Assembly (NCBI RefSeq): GCF_017353415.1
Contig: NZ_JAFMPX010000003.1
Span: 62,001-126,000, forward strand
Direction: 5' to 3'
Length of the DNA stretch: 64,000 nucleotides
DNA from: Arthrobacter sp. E3
GTDB lineage: Bacteria > Actinomycetota > Actinomycetes > Actinomycetales > Micrococcaceae
The translations under genes and the position numbers were made by a program. The notes below the pieces were generated by a model, which did no database searches, was not told where the DNA came from, and saw nothing but the letters and a program-made list of their open reading frames with translations. How positions within the stretch are numbered: position 1 is the first letter of the stretch; the number at the start of each line of letters is the position of its first letter. Below are positions 27,001 to 35,116 of this stretch, one piece after another.

Positions 27001-27719
27001 CCGTGGACGAGTCCGCGCTTGGCTGGCTCTCCGCCGGCCACGCAACACTGCCACTGGAGTTGGGATACTTCTTGGCCGACTCGTGGCGCATGCACCCAGC
27101 ATTGTGTGCCCGCGTATCCACGCTCAGCTACGAGGGAAAGCTGCAGTCCGCGCCTGCTGCAAGCGAACGGCACCTCGACGGCAGGCAGCCCGGTGTGAAA
27201 ACTGTCTTTGTTCAACAGGACTTGGCTGACAACAAGGAGAACAAGCAGTCCTCCCCCGAGGAAGCCGCCGAGGTGGTCAGGCAGGTCAATGACCATCTCG
27301 GCCTGCGGTGGACTCCGGGGGCCGGTCAAAAACCACGTCCATTGGGGCAGGAAGACCTTCTGGTGGTCGCAGCCTATAACGCCCAGGTGCACTTGGTGCG
27401 CGGCGCTTTGGACAGCGCCGGATTGTCCGGCGTCCGGGTGGGCACCGTCGACAAATTTCAGGGCCAGGAGGCTCCCGTTGTGCTGGTGACCATGGCGTGC
27501 GCGGATCCCACAGCAGCCCCGCGCGGCATGGAATTCCTGTTGAACCGGAACCGGATAAACGTCGCTGTTTCCCGCGGCCAGTGGCGGGCTGTCATCATCC
27601 GCTCCCCTCAGCTAACGAACTTCATGCCCGGAAAGCCGTCGGGCATGGCTGAACTGGGCGCGTTCATCGGTTTGTGCACAAGCGCGGCTGACACAGGTCA
27701 GGGAGCCATCGTGGCATGA
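24048..27719 (+). CDS. TM0106-family RecB-like nuclease fused to SF1 helicase
   Basis: A 1223-aa nucleic-acid processing protein. The N-terminal region (about 10-280) is RecB-like (SASDLVTASECQYRSL, AVHDTKLAR), with a Cys cluster CGRCDYC. A middle region has the RNase H-like FFDFEGDP (about 340) and YNEYDC. The C-terminal SF1 helicase (about 820-1220) has GPPGTGKT (about 838), LLVIDEAGQ (about 942), GDPQQLPQV and a final RINVAVSRGQ. Conserved but poorly characterised; proposed DNA repair or RNA/DNA hybrid processing. ATG 24048 with GGAAGG 7 nt upstream is chosen over ATG 24033. Confidence 0.9.
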   Translation: MFLLVSPAGGDAPLIFSASDLVTASECQYRSLRILDEKLGRTTKPGFAQDEMMERAAELGDAFEHKILDEYVAKFGEWNKSTGTGVKVVERGDLTWAGLESKREETLEALRAGADVVFQATFFDGSLVGFADFLVRAADGSYAVHDTKLARHAKVSALLQLAAYGDQLQQYGIPLVPVTKLILGNRNESPHPMTDLLPVFRERRDNFLDFTAAHRAQPEPVSWLQEGVSYCGRCDYCTEQVKATGDLLLVNGMTGSQRRKLMAEGIATIDALAAMPAGNATGPLTRLRDQARMQLGLEPDVKTVTAGEGPDSHEISYKVLATVSTIPKPSAGDIFFDFEGDPLWQDPDDDTKWGIEYLFGSIEAPAPGTSDGTPENFMPFWAHSRAQEREAFLKFVAYVEARRAHHPDMHVHHYAPYEKSALRNLAVLHGNKAAEDTVDDWLRSGLLVDLLDTVRQSVRISESSYSIKKLEPFYMPSGRVGDVTNAGASVVAYAHYCKARDAGLAGDAVQAAEAETILASISAYNEYDCLSTLRLRDWLLKIGAAKVVGSWTEGSGKLPNPEASAAKPSSHEPSEGELKLDAYIAGLQAQGTSYKLTNDETTIAMVSAAASYHRREDKQFWWGHFDRLEKGPESWAEERNMLVVQEAEVLQDWAKATPKARTETRTLRLTGTATEGSDFRAGTSWFGMIGAPLPEGLGGDAQMPSLRDGLFNITVEEDVSDPATPELTTLIVKDKSSLKVPAYNQLPMALTPNQPIATKSIREALATLAQTVGSNLPHLPRHPGIEILRKAKPRLAGGGTLPSAVVHGDGHSVREHDYITAITAAVQLLDHSYLAVQGPPGTGKTHVGSHVIAYLVALGWKIGVVGQSHAVVENMLRATIEKAGVDPERVGKKLAIPHDVPWKITDDKQFGKLLGSTQGALIGGTAWTMTGANVPAGSLDLLVIDEAGQYSLANTLAVAQSTQRLLLLGDPQQLPQVTQGSHPAPVDESALGWLSAGHATLPLELGYFLADSWRMHPALCARVSTLSYEGKLQSAPAASERHLDGRQPGVKTVFVQQDLADNKENKQSSPEEAAEVVRQVNDHLGLRWTPGAGQKPRPLGQEDLLVVAAYNAQVHLVRGALDSAGLSGVRVGTVDKFQGQEAPVVLVTMACADPTAAPRGMEFLLNRNRINVAVSRGQWRAVIIRSPQLTNFMPGKPSGMAELGAFIGLCTSAADTGQGAIVA

Positions 27720-27726
27720 TCGCACC

Positions 27727-28377
27727 ATGGACCACGTGAGTACCGCCCGAACGCGGAACCGCCAGCTTCGTCTCATCGGCATGGTGGTGTGCGGCGCCGC
27801 CGCGATGGTGTTGACGGGACTGCTGGGCGCATGGATTTACGCACCAGCGGTGGGCTGGGCTGTTGCGGCGCTGATTTACAACACCTGGGTATGGCTGAAG
27901 ATCGCCCCCATGGATGCCGCGCAAACTGCAGCCCACGCCCTCCAGGAGGACCCGGGGCGCCGAACGTCCGATCTGCTGATTCTGCTGGCAGCGCTGGGTT
28001 CCCTCGCCGCCGTCGCGCTCGTCATGGTGGGCAGCAAGGACGTGGCTGGAACGGCGCGTCTGTTGTTGGCCCTGCTCGCCATTGGCTGCACCGCCATGTC
28101 CTGGCTCATGGTCCACACCTTGTTCACGCTGCGCTACGCCGAGATTTACTACAGTGACGAACCCGGTGGCATTGGCTTCAACCAGGATGAGCCGCCCCAG
28201 TACACGGATATTGCCTATATGGCGTTCAGTGTGGGCATGACGTACCAGGTTTCTGATACGAACATCACCACGCGGGCCATGCGTTCGGCGGTGCTGCGGC
28301 ACAGCCTGCTGGCCTTCGTGTTTGGCACGGGCATTCTGGCCACCACCATCAACCTCGTGGTCAGCCTCGTCGCCTAG
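27727..28377 (+). CDS. DUF1345 membrane protein
   Basis: A 216-aa membrane protein with about five hydrophobic helices and the DUF1345 hallmark near the C-terminal half: MVHTLFTLRYAEIYYSD followed by AYMAFSVGMTYQVSDTNI. Function unknown. It starts 7 nt after the TM0106-family gene, suggesting co-transcription, and converges on the M18 aminopeptidase. Confidence 0.87.
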   Translation: MDHVSTARTRNRQLRLIGMVVCGAAAMVLTGLLGAWIYAPAVGWAVAALIYNTWVWLKIAPMDAAQTAAHALQEDPGRRTSDLLILLAALGSLAAVALVMVGSKDVAGTARLLLALLAIGCTAMSWLMVHTLFTLRYAEIYYSDEPGGIGFNQDEPPQYTDIAYMAFSVGMTYQVSDTNITTRAMRSAVLRHSLLAFVFGTGILATTINLVVSLVA

Positions 28378-28392
28378 GCGCCCGCACCGAAA

Positions 28393-29700
28393 CTAAACGG
28401 CCGAGCTGAAGAAAGTCTCCGCGATGCGCGCCAGGTTGTGTGGATCGGCCACACCACACAGCTCCCTGGCGGAGTGCATCGACAGCAGCGGCGTTCCAAC
28501 ATCCAAGGTGCGGATGCCCAGGCGGGTGGCCGTCAGCGGGCCAATGGTGGAGCCGCACGGGACATCGTTGTTGGAGACAAATTCCTGGTAGGGAGCACCC
28601 GCGGCCGCGCACAGCTTGGCCCAAACCGCGGCTCCCACCGCATCCGTGGCGTAGCGCTGGTTGGCGTTGATTTTTAGCAACGGGCCACCGTTCAGGACAG
28701 GATGGTTGGCGGGGTCGTGGCGTTCCGAATAGTTGGGGTGGACAGCGTGGCCGGCGTCGGCTGAAATGCACAACGAATTTGCAAAGGCACGACGGCGGTC
28801 GCTGACACTGGCTCCCAGGGAGTCAGAGATCCGAACCAGAATGTCTTCAAGAATGGGTCCGCACGCCCCTGAGCGGGAACCGGAACCAATTTCTTCATGA
28901 TCGAAGGCCGCCAGGACGGGGATCACAGGACCCTGTGCCCCTTCTTTGTTGTTTGCGCCACCGCTGGCGGCAGCAATGAGCGCCACCACGCCGGCATGGA
29001 CGGATGTCAGGTTGTCCATCCGTCCGGAAGCAAAGAACTCATTGTTGGCGCCGAAAACCTGGCCGGGAGCAGTGTCCGCCACCATGATGTCGTAGCCACC
29101 AATGTTCTCTGCCTGAACCCCGGCTTTTCCCGCCAACAAGCCAAGCAGGTCTTCATCGGCAGGATTGCCCTGTCCCCAAATCGGATTCATGTGAGCCTGC
29201 CGGTCGAGCTTGAGCCCGTCGTTGGCACTTCGGTCAAGGTGGATGGCCAATTGTGGGAAGCGCAACAAGGGACCCGTAGCCACGAGCGTTTCCGTGCCAT
29301 CGACATCCACCAGCCTGCCGGCAAGTTGCAGTTCCCGATCCAGCCACGAGTTCAGCAGCGGCCCGCCGTACACCTCAACGCCCGCCTGCAACCAACCGAA
29401 ACGGCCTGTGGTGGGTTTGGGCTTCAGCTTGAAGGAGGGCGAGTCCGTGTGTGCGCCAAGAATGTTGAAACCTGTAGTTGCCGTTGCCGCTTCCGGCACC
29501 ACCCAGGCGATGATGGCGCCGTCGCGGATCACGAAGAACTTGCCGTGCGTTGGCCATGCCTCGTCTTCGGTCAACTGTGTGAATCCGGCCAGGGCAAGGC
29601 GCCGTCCGGACTCGTGTGCAGCATGAAAACTTGAAGGCGAAGCGGCAATGAAGTCGCGCAGGTCCAGGATGTGCTCACCGAAGGTCATGACTTGATTCAA
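28393..29700 (-). CDS. M18 family aminopeptidase
   Basis: A 435-aa cytosolic zinc aminopeptidase related to aspartyl aminopeptidase. Metal and catalytic motifs are present in order: GAHTDSPSFKLK, RMDNLTS, FDHEEIGS, SADAGHAVHPNY and a final SMHSARELCG. The start is ambiguous: TTG 29700 has GAGG about 9 nt upstream and fits spacing; ATG 29688 has no clear ribosome binding site. It begins 10 nt after the response-regulator stop, so it may be the last gene of the signalling operon transcript. Confidence 0.92.
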   Translation of the reverse strand: MNQVMTFGEHILDLRDFIAASPSSFHAAHESGRRLALAGFTQLTEDEAWPTHGKFFVIRDGAIIAWVVPEAATATTGFNILGAHTDSPSFKLKPKPTTGRFGWLQAGVEVYGGPLLNSWLDRELQLAGRLVDVDGTETLVATGPLLRFPQLAIHLDRSANDGLKLDRQAHMNPIWGQGNPADEDLLGLLAGKAGVQAENIGGYDIMVADTAPGQVFGANNEFFASGRMDNLTSVHAGVVALIAAASGGANNKEGAQGPVIPVLAAFDHEEIGSGSRSGACGPILEDILVRISDSLGASVSDRRRAFANSLCISADAGHAVHPNYSERHDPANHPVLNGGPLLKINANQRYATDAVGAAVWAKLCAAAGAPYQEFVSNNDVPCGSTIGPLTATRLGIRTLDVGTPLLSMHSARELCGVADPHNLARIAETFFSSAV

Positions 29701-29710
29701 TCATGAAGCC

Positions 29711-30409
29711 TCAGTAGTCAGGGTTGCTGGGGATGACAAGGCCCGTTTCATAGGCGTACACCACCACCTGCACCCTGTCCCGCAGGTGCAGCTTCGTCAG
29801 AATCCGGCGCACATGCGTCTTCACGGTCGCCTCGGAGAGGAAGAGCTCGTGTGCAATTTCTGCGTTGGAGTGCCCTTGGGCAATGCACTGGGCCACCTCG
29901 AGCTCACGCGGTGTCAACTCGCCCAGCAACGGATCGGGATGAGGCGTCGGGCGGGGCGGCCGGTTGCGGACAAAGTTCTCCAACAGCCGCTGGGTGACAC
30001 GCGGTGCCACGACGGCGTCCCCGCTGGCCACCAACCGCACGGCTTGAACCAGCTCCGCGGGCGCAACATCCTTGAGTAGAAAGGCACTGGCGCCTGCCTG
30101 CAACCCGGCAAAGGCGTACTCATCAAGGTCAAAAGTGGTCAAGATGATGACCCGTGCCTCAGAACGGGATGCACTGATGCCCTCTGTCGCGGCGATGCCG
30201 TTCATAATAGGCATACGGACGTCCATGAGCACCACATCGGGGTCCAGCCGTCCCACCGCTTCGAGGGCTTCGCGGCCGTTGGAAGCCTCTCCCACCACGT
30301 GGAGATCTTCCTCCCCCTCAAGAATCAGCTTGAACCCCATGCGCAGCAGCGGTTGGTCATCGACAAGCAGAACCTTGATCGTGTTCCTGTTCACGGAATC
30401 CTGTTCCAT
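29711..30409 (-). CDS. NarL/LuxR-family response regulator (RR1)
   Basis: A 232-aa two-component regulator. The receiver domain has acidic pair D17/D18 and phosphoacceptor D63 (VLMDVRMP); the C-terminal LuxR-type HTH is at about 160-220 (LTPRELEVAQCIAQGHSNAEIA, SEATVKTHVRRILTKL). GGGGAGG precedes ATG 30409. Partner of the histidine kinase immediately upstream and probable regulator of the ABC-2 exporter in the same operon; candidate binding sites lie at 33739-33850. Confidence 0.93.
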   Translation of the reverse strand: MEQDSVNRNTIKVLLVDDQPLLRMGFKLILEGEEDLHVVGEASNGREALEAVGRLDPDVVLMDVRMPIMNGIAATEGISASRSEARVIILTTFDLDEYAFAGLQAGASAFLLKDVAPAELVQAVRLVASGDAVVAPRVTQRLLENFVRNRPPRPTPHPDPLLGELTPRELEVAQCIAQGHSNAEIAHELFLSEATVKTHVRRILTKLHLRDRVQVVVYAYETGLVIPSNPDY

Positions 30410-30431
30410 ACGTCCTCCCCAAAAAGCTCAC

Positions 30432-31736
30432 TCATGAAGTGCCAACGCCTGGATGCAGCACTGCCTCAACCATCCAACCACCCTGCGGCATCGGGCCGGC
30501 CTCAACAGTTCCAGCGTATATTCCGGCACGTTCACGCATGCCGGCAATGCCGTTGCCTGTCCCCATATGAGCATTCGCGCCTATGGACTCACTCAACGAC
30601 CCGTGCCCGTCGTCGTTGATCCGAACGAAAAGTTCATCACGGTTGAGGTTGTTCTCAATTTCCACCCGTACCCGCGACACGGCGGTGCCGTAGCGCAGAA
30701 CGTTCGTCAATGATTCCTGCACAATCCTGTAGATCGTCAGCGCCAGTGCCGGGTCATGGGGCATTGGCGGCCCGGACTGGCTGAAGGTCAGGGGCAAGCC
30801 CGCCTGCCGAAAGCCTTCAATCAAGGCTCCCATGTCACTTTGATGCGGCTGTGGGCTCAAGCTGGTGCCACCTTCAGCACGCAGCACACCCAGCACCCTG
30901 CGCATGTCGGTTAGAGCCGTGCGCCCGGTTTGTGAGAGCTGCCCCAGCACCTCCCCCGCCTTGACCGGGTCACGTTTGAGAACGACGGCGGCCCCATCTG
31001 AAAGTGCCACCATGACGGTGAGCGAGTGGGCCACCACGTCATGCATTTCACGGGCAATTCTGTTGCGCTCGGCCACTGAGGCAAGTTGGGCGTTCCTGAC
31101 AGCCCATTGGCGAAGCTCTGCATCGTGTTGGCGCGCGCTTCGCACGGAAGCACCTATTCCTGCGGCAATGATGTTTGCCAGCAGCATCATAATGGCAGAA
31201 ATGATCTTCGTTTGCTCCGCCGTGGGTCCCTCGGACACCAGCAGGTCGTTGGGGAATCGGTAGAAAAAGAACGTGAAAATGGTCAGCGGGATGCTCGCCG
31301 CGACCGCAATGGGAAAGCTGAGCAACGGACGGTAGTGGACTGCTGTGGTGTACAGGGCAAACCAGATGCCAACGCCAATGTTTCCCGAACCGGTCACCAG
31401 TGAAATATTGAGTAGCTCAAAAACGGAAATAATGACCAGCACGGTCAGCGGCTTGTCCCGGCGGAATATAAGCACCACGGCTGTGGCCAGCACGATGACT
31501 GTGTGCACGCCGAGGTTGGTGACCGTCCAAGCAACGCTGATGAGGCTTGCTGAACTGATCAACAGATACACCAGCACCACAAGCACATCCATGATGCGCG
31601 GATGGTGGTAAAAGTAGGTTCTGAAAACACCGCGGCGGCGGGCCGCGAACTCATCGGCCCGCCGTTCTACGGATGGTGATTCGACGGGGGGCGCGGCCGT
31701 TCGTTGCCCGCCCCCCGCCTGGCTTTGTGTACGCAT
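30432..31736 (-). CDS. Sensor histidine kinase, DesK/LiaS-like (HK1)
   Basis: A 434-aa membrane kinase: basic cytoplasmic start, about five to six membrane segments (about 48-200), a HisKA_3 dimerisation helix with phosphoacceptor His in REMHDVVAHSLTVM, and a HATPase domain with QESLTNVLRYG and GTGNGIAGMRERA. It belongs to the NarL-partnered family that senses membrane or envelope stress with little extracellular sequence. AGGAA precedes ATG 31736. Paired with RR1 22 nt downstream. Confidence 0.92.
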   Translation of the reverse strand: MRTQSQAGGGQRTAAPPVESPSVERRADEFAARRRGVFRTYFYHHPRIMDVLVVLVYLLISSASLISVAWTVTNLGVHTVIVLATAVVLIFRRDKPLTVLVIISVFELLNISLVTGSGNIGVGIWFALYTTAVHYRPLLSFPIAVAASIPLTIFTFFFYRFPNDLLVSEGPTAEQTKIISAIMMLLANIIAAGIGASVRSARQHDAELRQWAVRNAQLASVAERNRIAREMHDVVAHSLTVMVALSDGAAVVLKRDPVKAGEVLGQLSQTGRTALTDMRRVLGVLRAEGGTSLSPQPHQSDMGALIEGFRQAGLPLTFSQSGPPMPHDPALALTIYRIVQESLTNVLRYGTAVSRVRVEIENNLNRDELFVRINDDGHGSLSESIGANAHMGTGNGIAGMRERAGIYAGTVEAGPMPQGGWMVEAVLHPGVGTS

Positions 31737-31771
31737 GGGCCGGTTCCTAGTTACTCGGCGCCAAGCTGGGT

Positions 31772-32683
31772 TTAGATGTCACGGTTCTTGAATGAGACGA
31801 TGGCCGGAACTGTGATGACAACAATCCACGCGAGGAAAATCAGTCCGCCTGACAGGGGGCTGATGAAGGCAGCCTTGTCACCAATCTCCAGCATGCGTCC
31901 GCCAGCCACACTGGGTATGTACTGGCTGACGTACTTCCAGAAGTCTCCAGGGACCAAGCCCAGCAGTGAGGTGGCGATTTCCAGCAGGAAAAACAACGCC
32001 ACCAAGACCACGATGCCAGCGGCTGCACTGCGCAAAAGTGTGCCCAGCGACAAGCCAATGAGAGCTACTCCTGCGACGTAGACCCCGCCCAGCAAAATAC
32101 TCCGCAGCACACCATCCATATCCAGCGACATGTTGATGTCATAAATCCCCAGAATGGGCATTGACACCAAGAAGGTGACAAAGGCTGCCACCAACGTCAG
32201 AATGTAGGACACCACCACCAGAACAATCGCCTTTGCAAAGAACACCGGCAGGCGCTTGGGTACCGCCGTTATGGTAGAGCGGATCATGCCCGTGCCGAAT
32301 TCTGAGGCGATCAACAGCACCGCGAGGGCGCCAAGGACCAGGATCCCCAGTTGCAAACCGGCAATGGGCGTGCCGTAAATGTTCAAGCCTTGCTGATTGG
32401 CTGCGGCTATGGCCTGGTCAATGGTCATTTTGGGAGCACCAGTGGTCGGCAACTCACGCCCGGGCGGACCGGCTGCACCAAATTCCATGATGCCCTGCAC
32501 CACCATCCCGCGCACCCATGCGGCAAAGGCTCCCACGCCCACCATGGCGACAAAAGTGAACAGCAGCAACAGCTTCGTGCTGCGCAGCGAACGGAACTTG
32601 ATCCACTCGCTGCGCAGCACTCCCATGAATGTCAGGGAACCGCCGGCAACGTGTGCAGGTGCGGAAATTCTCGTGGTGCTCAT
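31772..32683 (-). CDS. ABC-2 type transporter permease
   Basis: A 303-aa permease with about six membrane helices: the first after FRSLRSTKLLLLFTFVAMVG, the rest across 110-300. The soluble stretch at about 60-100 is extracytoplasmic. Its ATG overlaps the stop of the ATPase gene (ATGA), so ATPase and permease are translated together. Forms an exporter with the ATPase, likely for a lipid, peptide or drug, under control of HK1/RR1. Confidence 0.88.
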   Translation of the reverse strand: MSTTRISAPAHVAGGSLTFMGVLRSEWIKFRSLRSTKLLLLFTFVAMVGVGAFAAWVRGMVVQGIMEFGAAGPPGRELPTTGAPKMTIDQAIAAANQQGLNIYGTPIAGLQLGILVLGALAVLLIASEFGTGMIRSTITAVPKRLPVFFAKAIVLVVVSYILTLVAAFVTFLVSMPILGIYDINMSLDMDGVLRSILLGGVYVAGVALIGLSLGTLLRSAAAGIVVLVALFFLLEIATSLLGLVPGDFWKYVSQYIPSVAGGRMLEIGDKAAFISPLSGGLIFLAWIVVITVPAIVSFKNRDI

Positions 32684-33633
32684 CGTTGGGGCTCCTTCGC
32701 GGTGGCCGGTGCTGACGCGTCGTTGGAAAAGTCCTGCGAGTGGTACTCCACCGCATCCTTGGTGAGGTTGAAGTACGCATCTTCCAAGGAGGTTGTCAGT
32801 GGCGTCAGTTCGTAGACCAGCACCCGGTTCTCCAGTGCTGTAGCGGCAATCTGACGTGAGTCGAGCCCCGTCACCTCAAGCGTCTCATTTTCAGGGCACT
32901 CAACGCGGACACCATTGTTACCCAGCAATTGACTCAACTTGGTCACCTCCGGCGTGCGCACACGGACCTTGGCCTGTTGGGTGCCTGCAAGGATCTGGGC
33001 GATGGGGGCATCGGCAATGATCTGCCCCCGGCCAATCACAATGAGATGGTCTGCCGTTAGCGCCATTTCACTCATCAGGTGCGAGGACAGAAACACCGTT
33101 TTGCCCTGCCCGGCCAAGTGCTTGGCCAGATTACGCACCCAAAGCACGCCCTCGGGGTCCAACCCATTAACCGGCTCGTCCAAGATCAGCGTCTGTGGGT
33201 CGCCCAGCAGTGCCGAGGCAATGCCCAGCCGCTGTCCCATGCCGAGGGAGAAACCGCCAGCCTTCTTCTTGGCGACGGCGGCCAGCCCCGTCATGTCGAT
33301 GACTTCGTTAACGCGTGCGGTAGGGATGTTGTGCGTCGCGGCAAGAGCCAGCAGGTGGTTGTAGGCGCTTCTGGAGGTGTGCACGGCCTTGGCGTCAAGG
33401 AGCGCGCCTACCTGGTGCAATGGGTTGCGGTGGTCGGCATATTTTTTCCCATTGACGGTGACACTGCCTGCGGTGGGCTTGTCCAAGCCCACGATCATGC
33501 GCATCGTGGTGGACTTTCCGGCGCCGTTCGGTCCCAGGAATCCAGTCACAATGCCCGGCTTGACGGTGAAGGAAACACCTCCAACAGCCATCACGGCCCC
33601 GTAGCGCTTGGCCAGATTTGTTGCCTCAATCAT
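32680..33633 (-). CDS. ABC transporter ATP-binding protein
   Basis: A 317-aa ATPase of the drug/bacitracin exporter type: Walker A GPNGAGKS, Walker B TLILDEPVNGLDP, signature FSLGMGQR, plus a ~90-residue C-terminal extension typical of ABC-2 exporters. ATG 33633 (MIEATNLAKRYG) has AGGGGAAG 6 nt upstream; the longer in-frame N-terminus is not plausible. First gene of the ATPase-permease-HK1-RR1 operon. Confidence 0.92.
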   Translation of the reverse strand: MIEATNLAKRYGAVMAVGGVSFTVKPGIVTGFLGPNGAGKSTTMRMIVGLDKPTAGSVTVNGKKYADHRNPLHQVGALLDAKAVHTSRSAYNHLLALAATHNIPTARVNEVIDMTGLAAVAKKKAGGFSLGMGQRLGIASALLGDPQTLILDEPVNGLDPEGVLWVRNLAKHLAGQGKTVFLSSHLMSEMALTADHLIVIGRGQIIADAPIAQILAGTQQAKVRVRTPEVTKLSQLLGNNGVRVECPENETLEVTGLDSRQIAATALENRVLVYELTPLTTSLEDAYFNLTKDAVEYHSQDFSNDASAPATAKEPQR

Positions 33634-33738
33634 GTGGACTTCCCCTTTTGGCGGTCGCCGGGTTCTTGGGGCCATGATTGTGGCCCTCGTAGCGAATCTA
33701 CATCCACGGTACGCAATAGCGGCGCTGTTTTCTTCTAC

Positions 33739-33768
33739 CTCAGGGATGAATCAGGGTTCATTCAGGGT
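33739..33768. promoter_or_regulatory. Three direct repeats at exact 11-bp spacing upstream of the ABC/HK1/RR1 operon
   Basis: TCAGGGAT, TCAGGGTT and TCAGGGTA begin at 33739, 33750 and 33761, one helical turn apart. This is the arrangement expected for cooperative binding by a response regulator. The operon's ATPase start lies 106 nt away on the minus strand. Confidence 0.65.
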
Positions 33769-33832
33769 AGTCCAAACGGATGACCCAGTAGTTTTGGCCT
33801 TTACACTTGCCGCAGCTGGTTGCTGGCATCAC

Positions 33833-33850
33833 TCAGGGTAAATACCCTGA
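33833..33850. promoter_or_regulatory. Perfect palindrome sharing the TCAGGGTA half-site
   Basis: TCAGGGTA-AA-TACCCTGA is a perfect inverted repeat with an AA centre, built from the same half-site as the direct repeats at 33739-33768. It lies 65 bp further upstream of the operon and 19 bp from the stop of the MFS gene. A probable high-affinity operator for RR1. Confidence 0.7.
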
Positions 33851-33868
33851 ACTGCATACTTCCACGCC

Positions 33869-35068
33869 TCAGCGGGTAGCCCGGTCCAGGCCCGGATGAG
33901 GAAGCGGCTTGGCTGCAGGAACCGTCAGAATAGATGCCACAATCGCCACCACGATTGCCAGCAGTGCCCAGCGGATCGTCACATGGTCACCTAGGAAGCC
34001 CAACAGGGGCGGGCCACCAAGAAACGCCACGTAGCCCACCGTGGACACCACGGATACACGTGCGGCGGCTCTGGCTGGATCATCGGCAGCCGCGGACATG
34101 CCCAGTGGGAATCCCAAGGCCGCACCGGCACCCCAGAAAACCGCGCCAAGACCTGCCAACAGCATGTTCGGGGCGACGACAAACAACACAAGGCCCAGCA
34201 ATGCGGCCCCGAGGCTGCCGAACAACACCCGGACTCGGCCATAGCGGTCAACAAAGCGGCCTCCGAAGAACCTGAACAAGGTCATGGAAGCGACGAACAC
34301 GGCGAACATGATGGCCCCGCCAGCTTCTGTGGCACCCATGCCGTCAACGGTCGCCTTGGCAATCCAATCATTGGCAGCCCCTTCCGTCAGGGCAGCCCCG
34401 AGCACCACCAATCCCACCAGAAGGGTGCGGCTTTCGCGCCAGGCACTGAGCGTCTTGGATGCGCCAGCCGGTGTCCGGGTTACTCCATGCACAACGGTCT
34501 CCTCCGGCAGGAACATGCTGGGCACAAAAATCATGGCCACCACCACGGCGATGACAATGGCCAATAAGTGCACTGACATGCTCACATGCAGCGCAGACAG
34601 TCCGGCACCCACAAGGGCCCCAACGAGGGCGCCTCCGCTAAAGCCACCGTGGAACTGCGGCATGATGGTCTTTCCCAGTTGGCGTTCAACAGCCGCACCT
34701 TCAATATTTTGCGCGACGTCCCACAACCCGATGCCCACGCCGAAGAAGAACAGCCCCACAGCAGTGAACGGGACATGGTGCTGTGAAAGTGCCGCAGCAA
34801 TTATGAGCCCACCAAAGGAGGACGTGAAGCCGCCCACCCGGATGGTGCTTGCCGTTCCTATCCGCCCCACGACCGTGCCCGCCAACGGCAGGGCGATCAC
34901 AGATCCGGCGGCAATCGTTAACAGCAGCAGGCCCATTTCCCCGGCCGTCAACTCAAGAATCCTTGTGACAGCTGGAATTCGGGCAGCCCAACTGGCGAAC
35001 ACGAAGCCGTTGATCGCAAATACGGTAAAGGTGGCAAAGGTCGCTCGGCGTATTATTTGCTGGGTCAT
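33869..35068 (-). CDS. MFS transporter (fucose permease/YbjJ-like)
   Basis: A 399-aa MFS protein with 12 predicted helices. It starts FATFTVFAINGFVFASWAARIPAV, similar to the YbjJ/FucP-like subfamily, and has VGLFFFGVGIGLWDVAQNIEGA and FGGRFVDRYGRVRVLFGSLG as MFS motifs. Alternate GTG/TTG starts are not needed; ATG 35068 is adopted with modest purines upstream. The substrate is unknown. It precedes but is separated from the ABC operon by 235 nt of regulatory sequence. Confidence 0.87.
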   Translation of the reverse strand: MTQQIIRRATFATFTVFAINGFVFASWAARIPAVTRILELTAGEMGLLLLTIAAGSVIALPLAGTVVGRIGTASTIRVGGFTSSFGGLIIAAALSQHHVPFTAVGLFFFGVGIGLWDVAQNIEGAAVERQLGKTIMPQFHGGFSGGALVGALVGAGLSALHVSMSVHLLAIVIAVVVAMIFVPSMFLPEETVVHGVTRTPAGASKTLSAWRESRTLLVGLVVLGAALTEGAANDWIAKATVDGMGATEAGGAIMFAVFVASMTLFRFFGGRFVDRYGRVRVLFGSLGAALLGLVLFVVAPNMLLAGLGAVFWGAGAALGFPLGMSAAADDPARAAARVSVVSTVGYVAFLGGPPLLGFLGDHVTIRWALLAIVVAIVASILTVPAAKPLPHPGLDRATR

Positions 35069-35116
35069 GGTGCACTTACTCTTTAGTTCAGGAGATCAAG
35101 GTGGCAGGGCAGAGGC

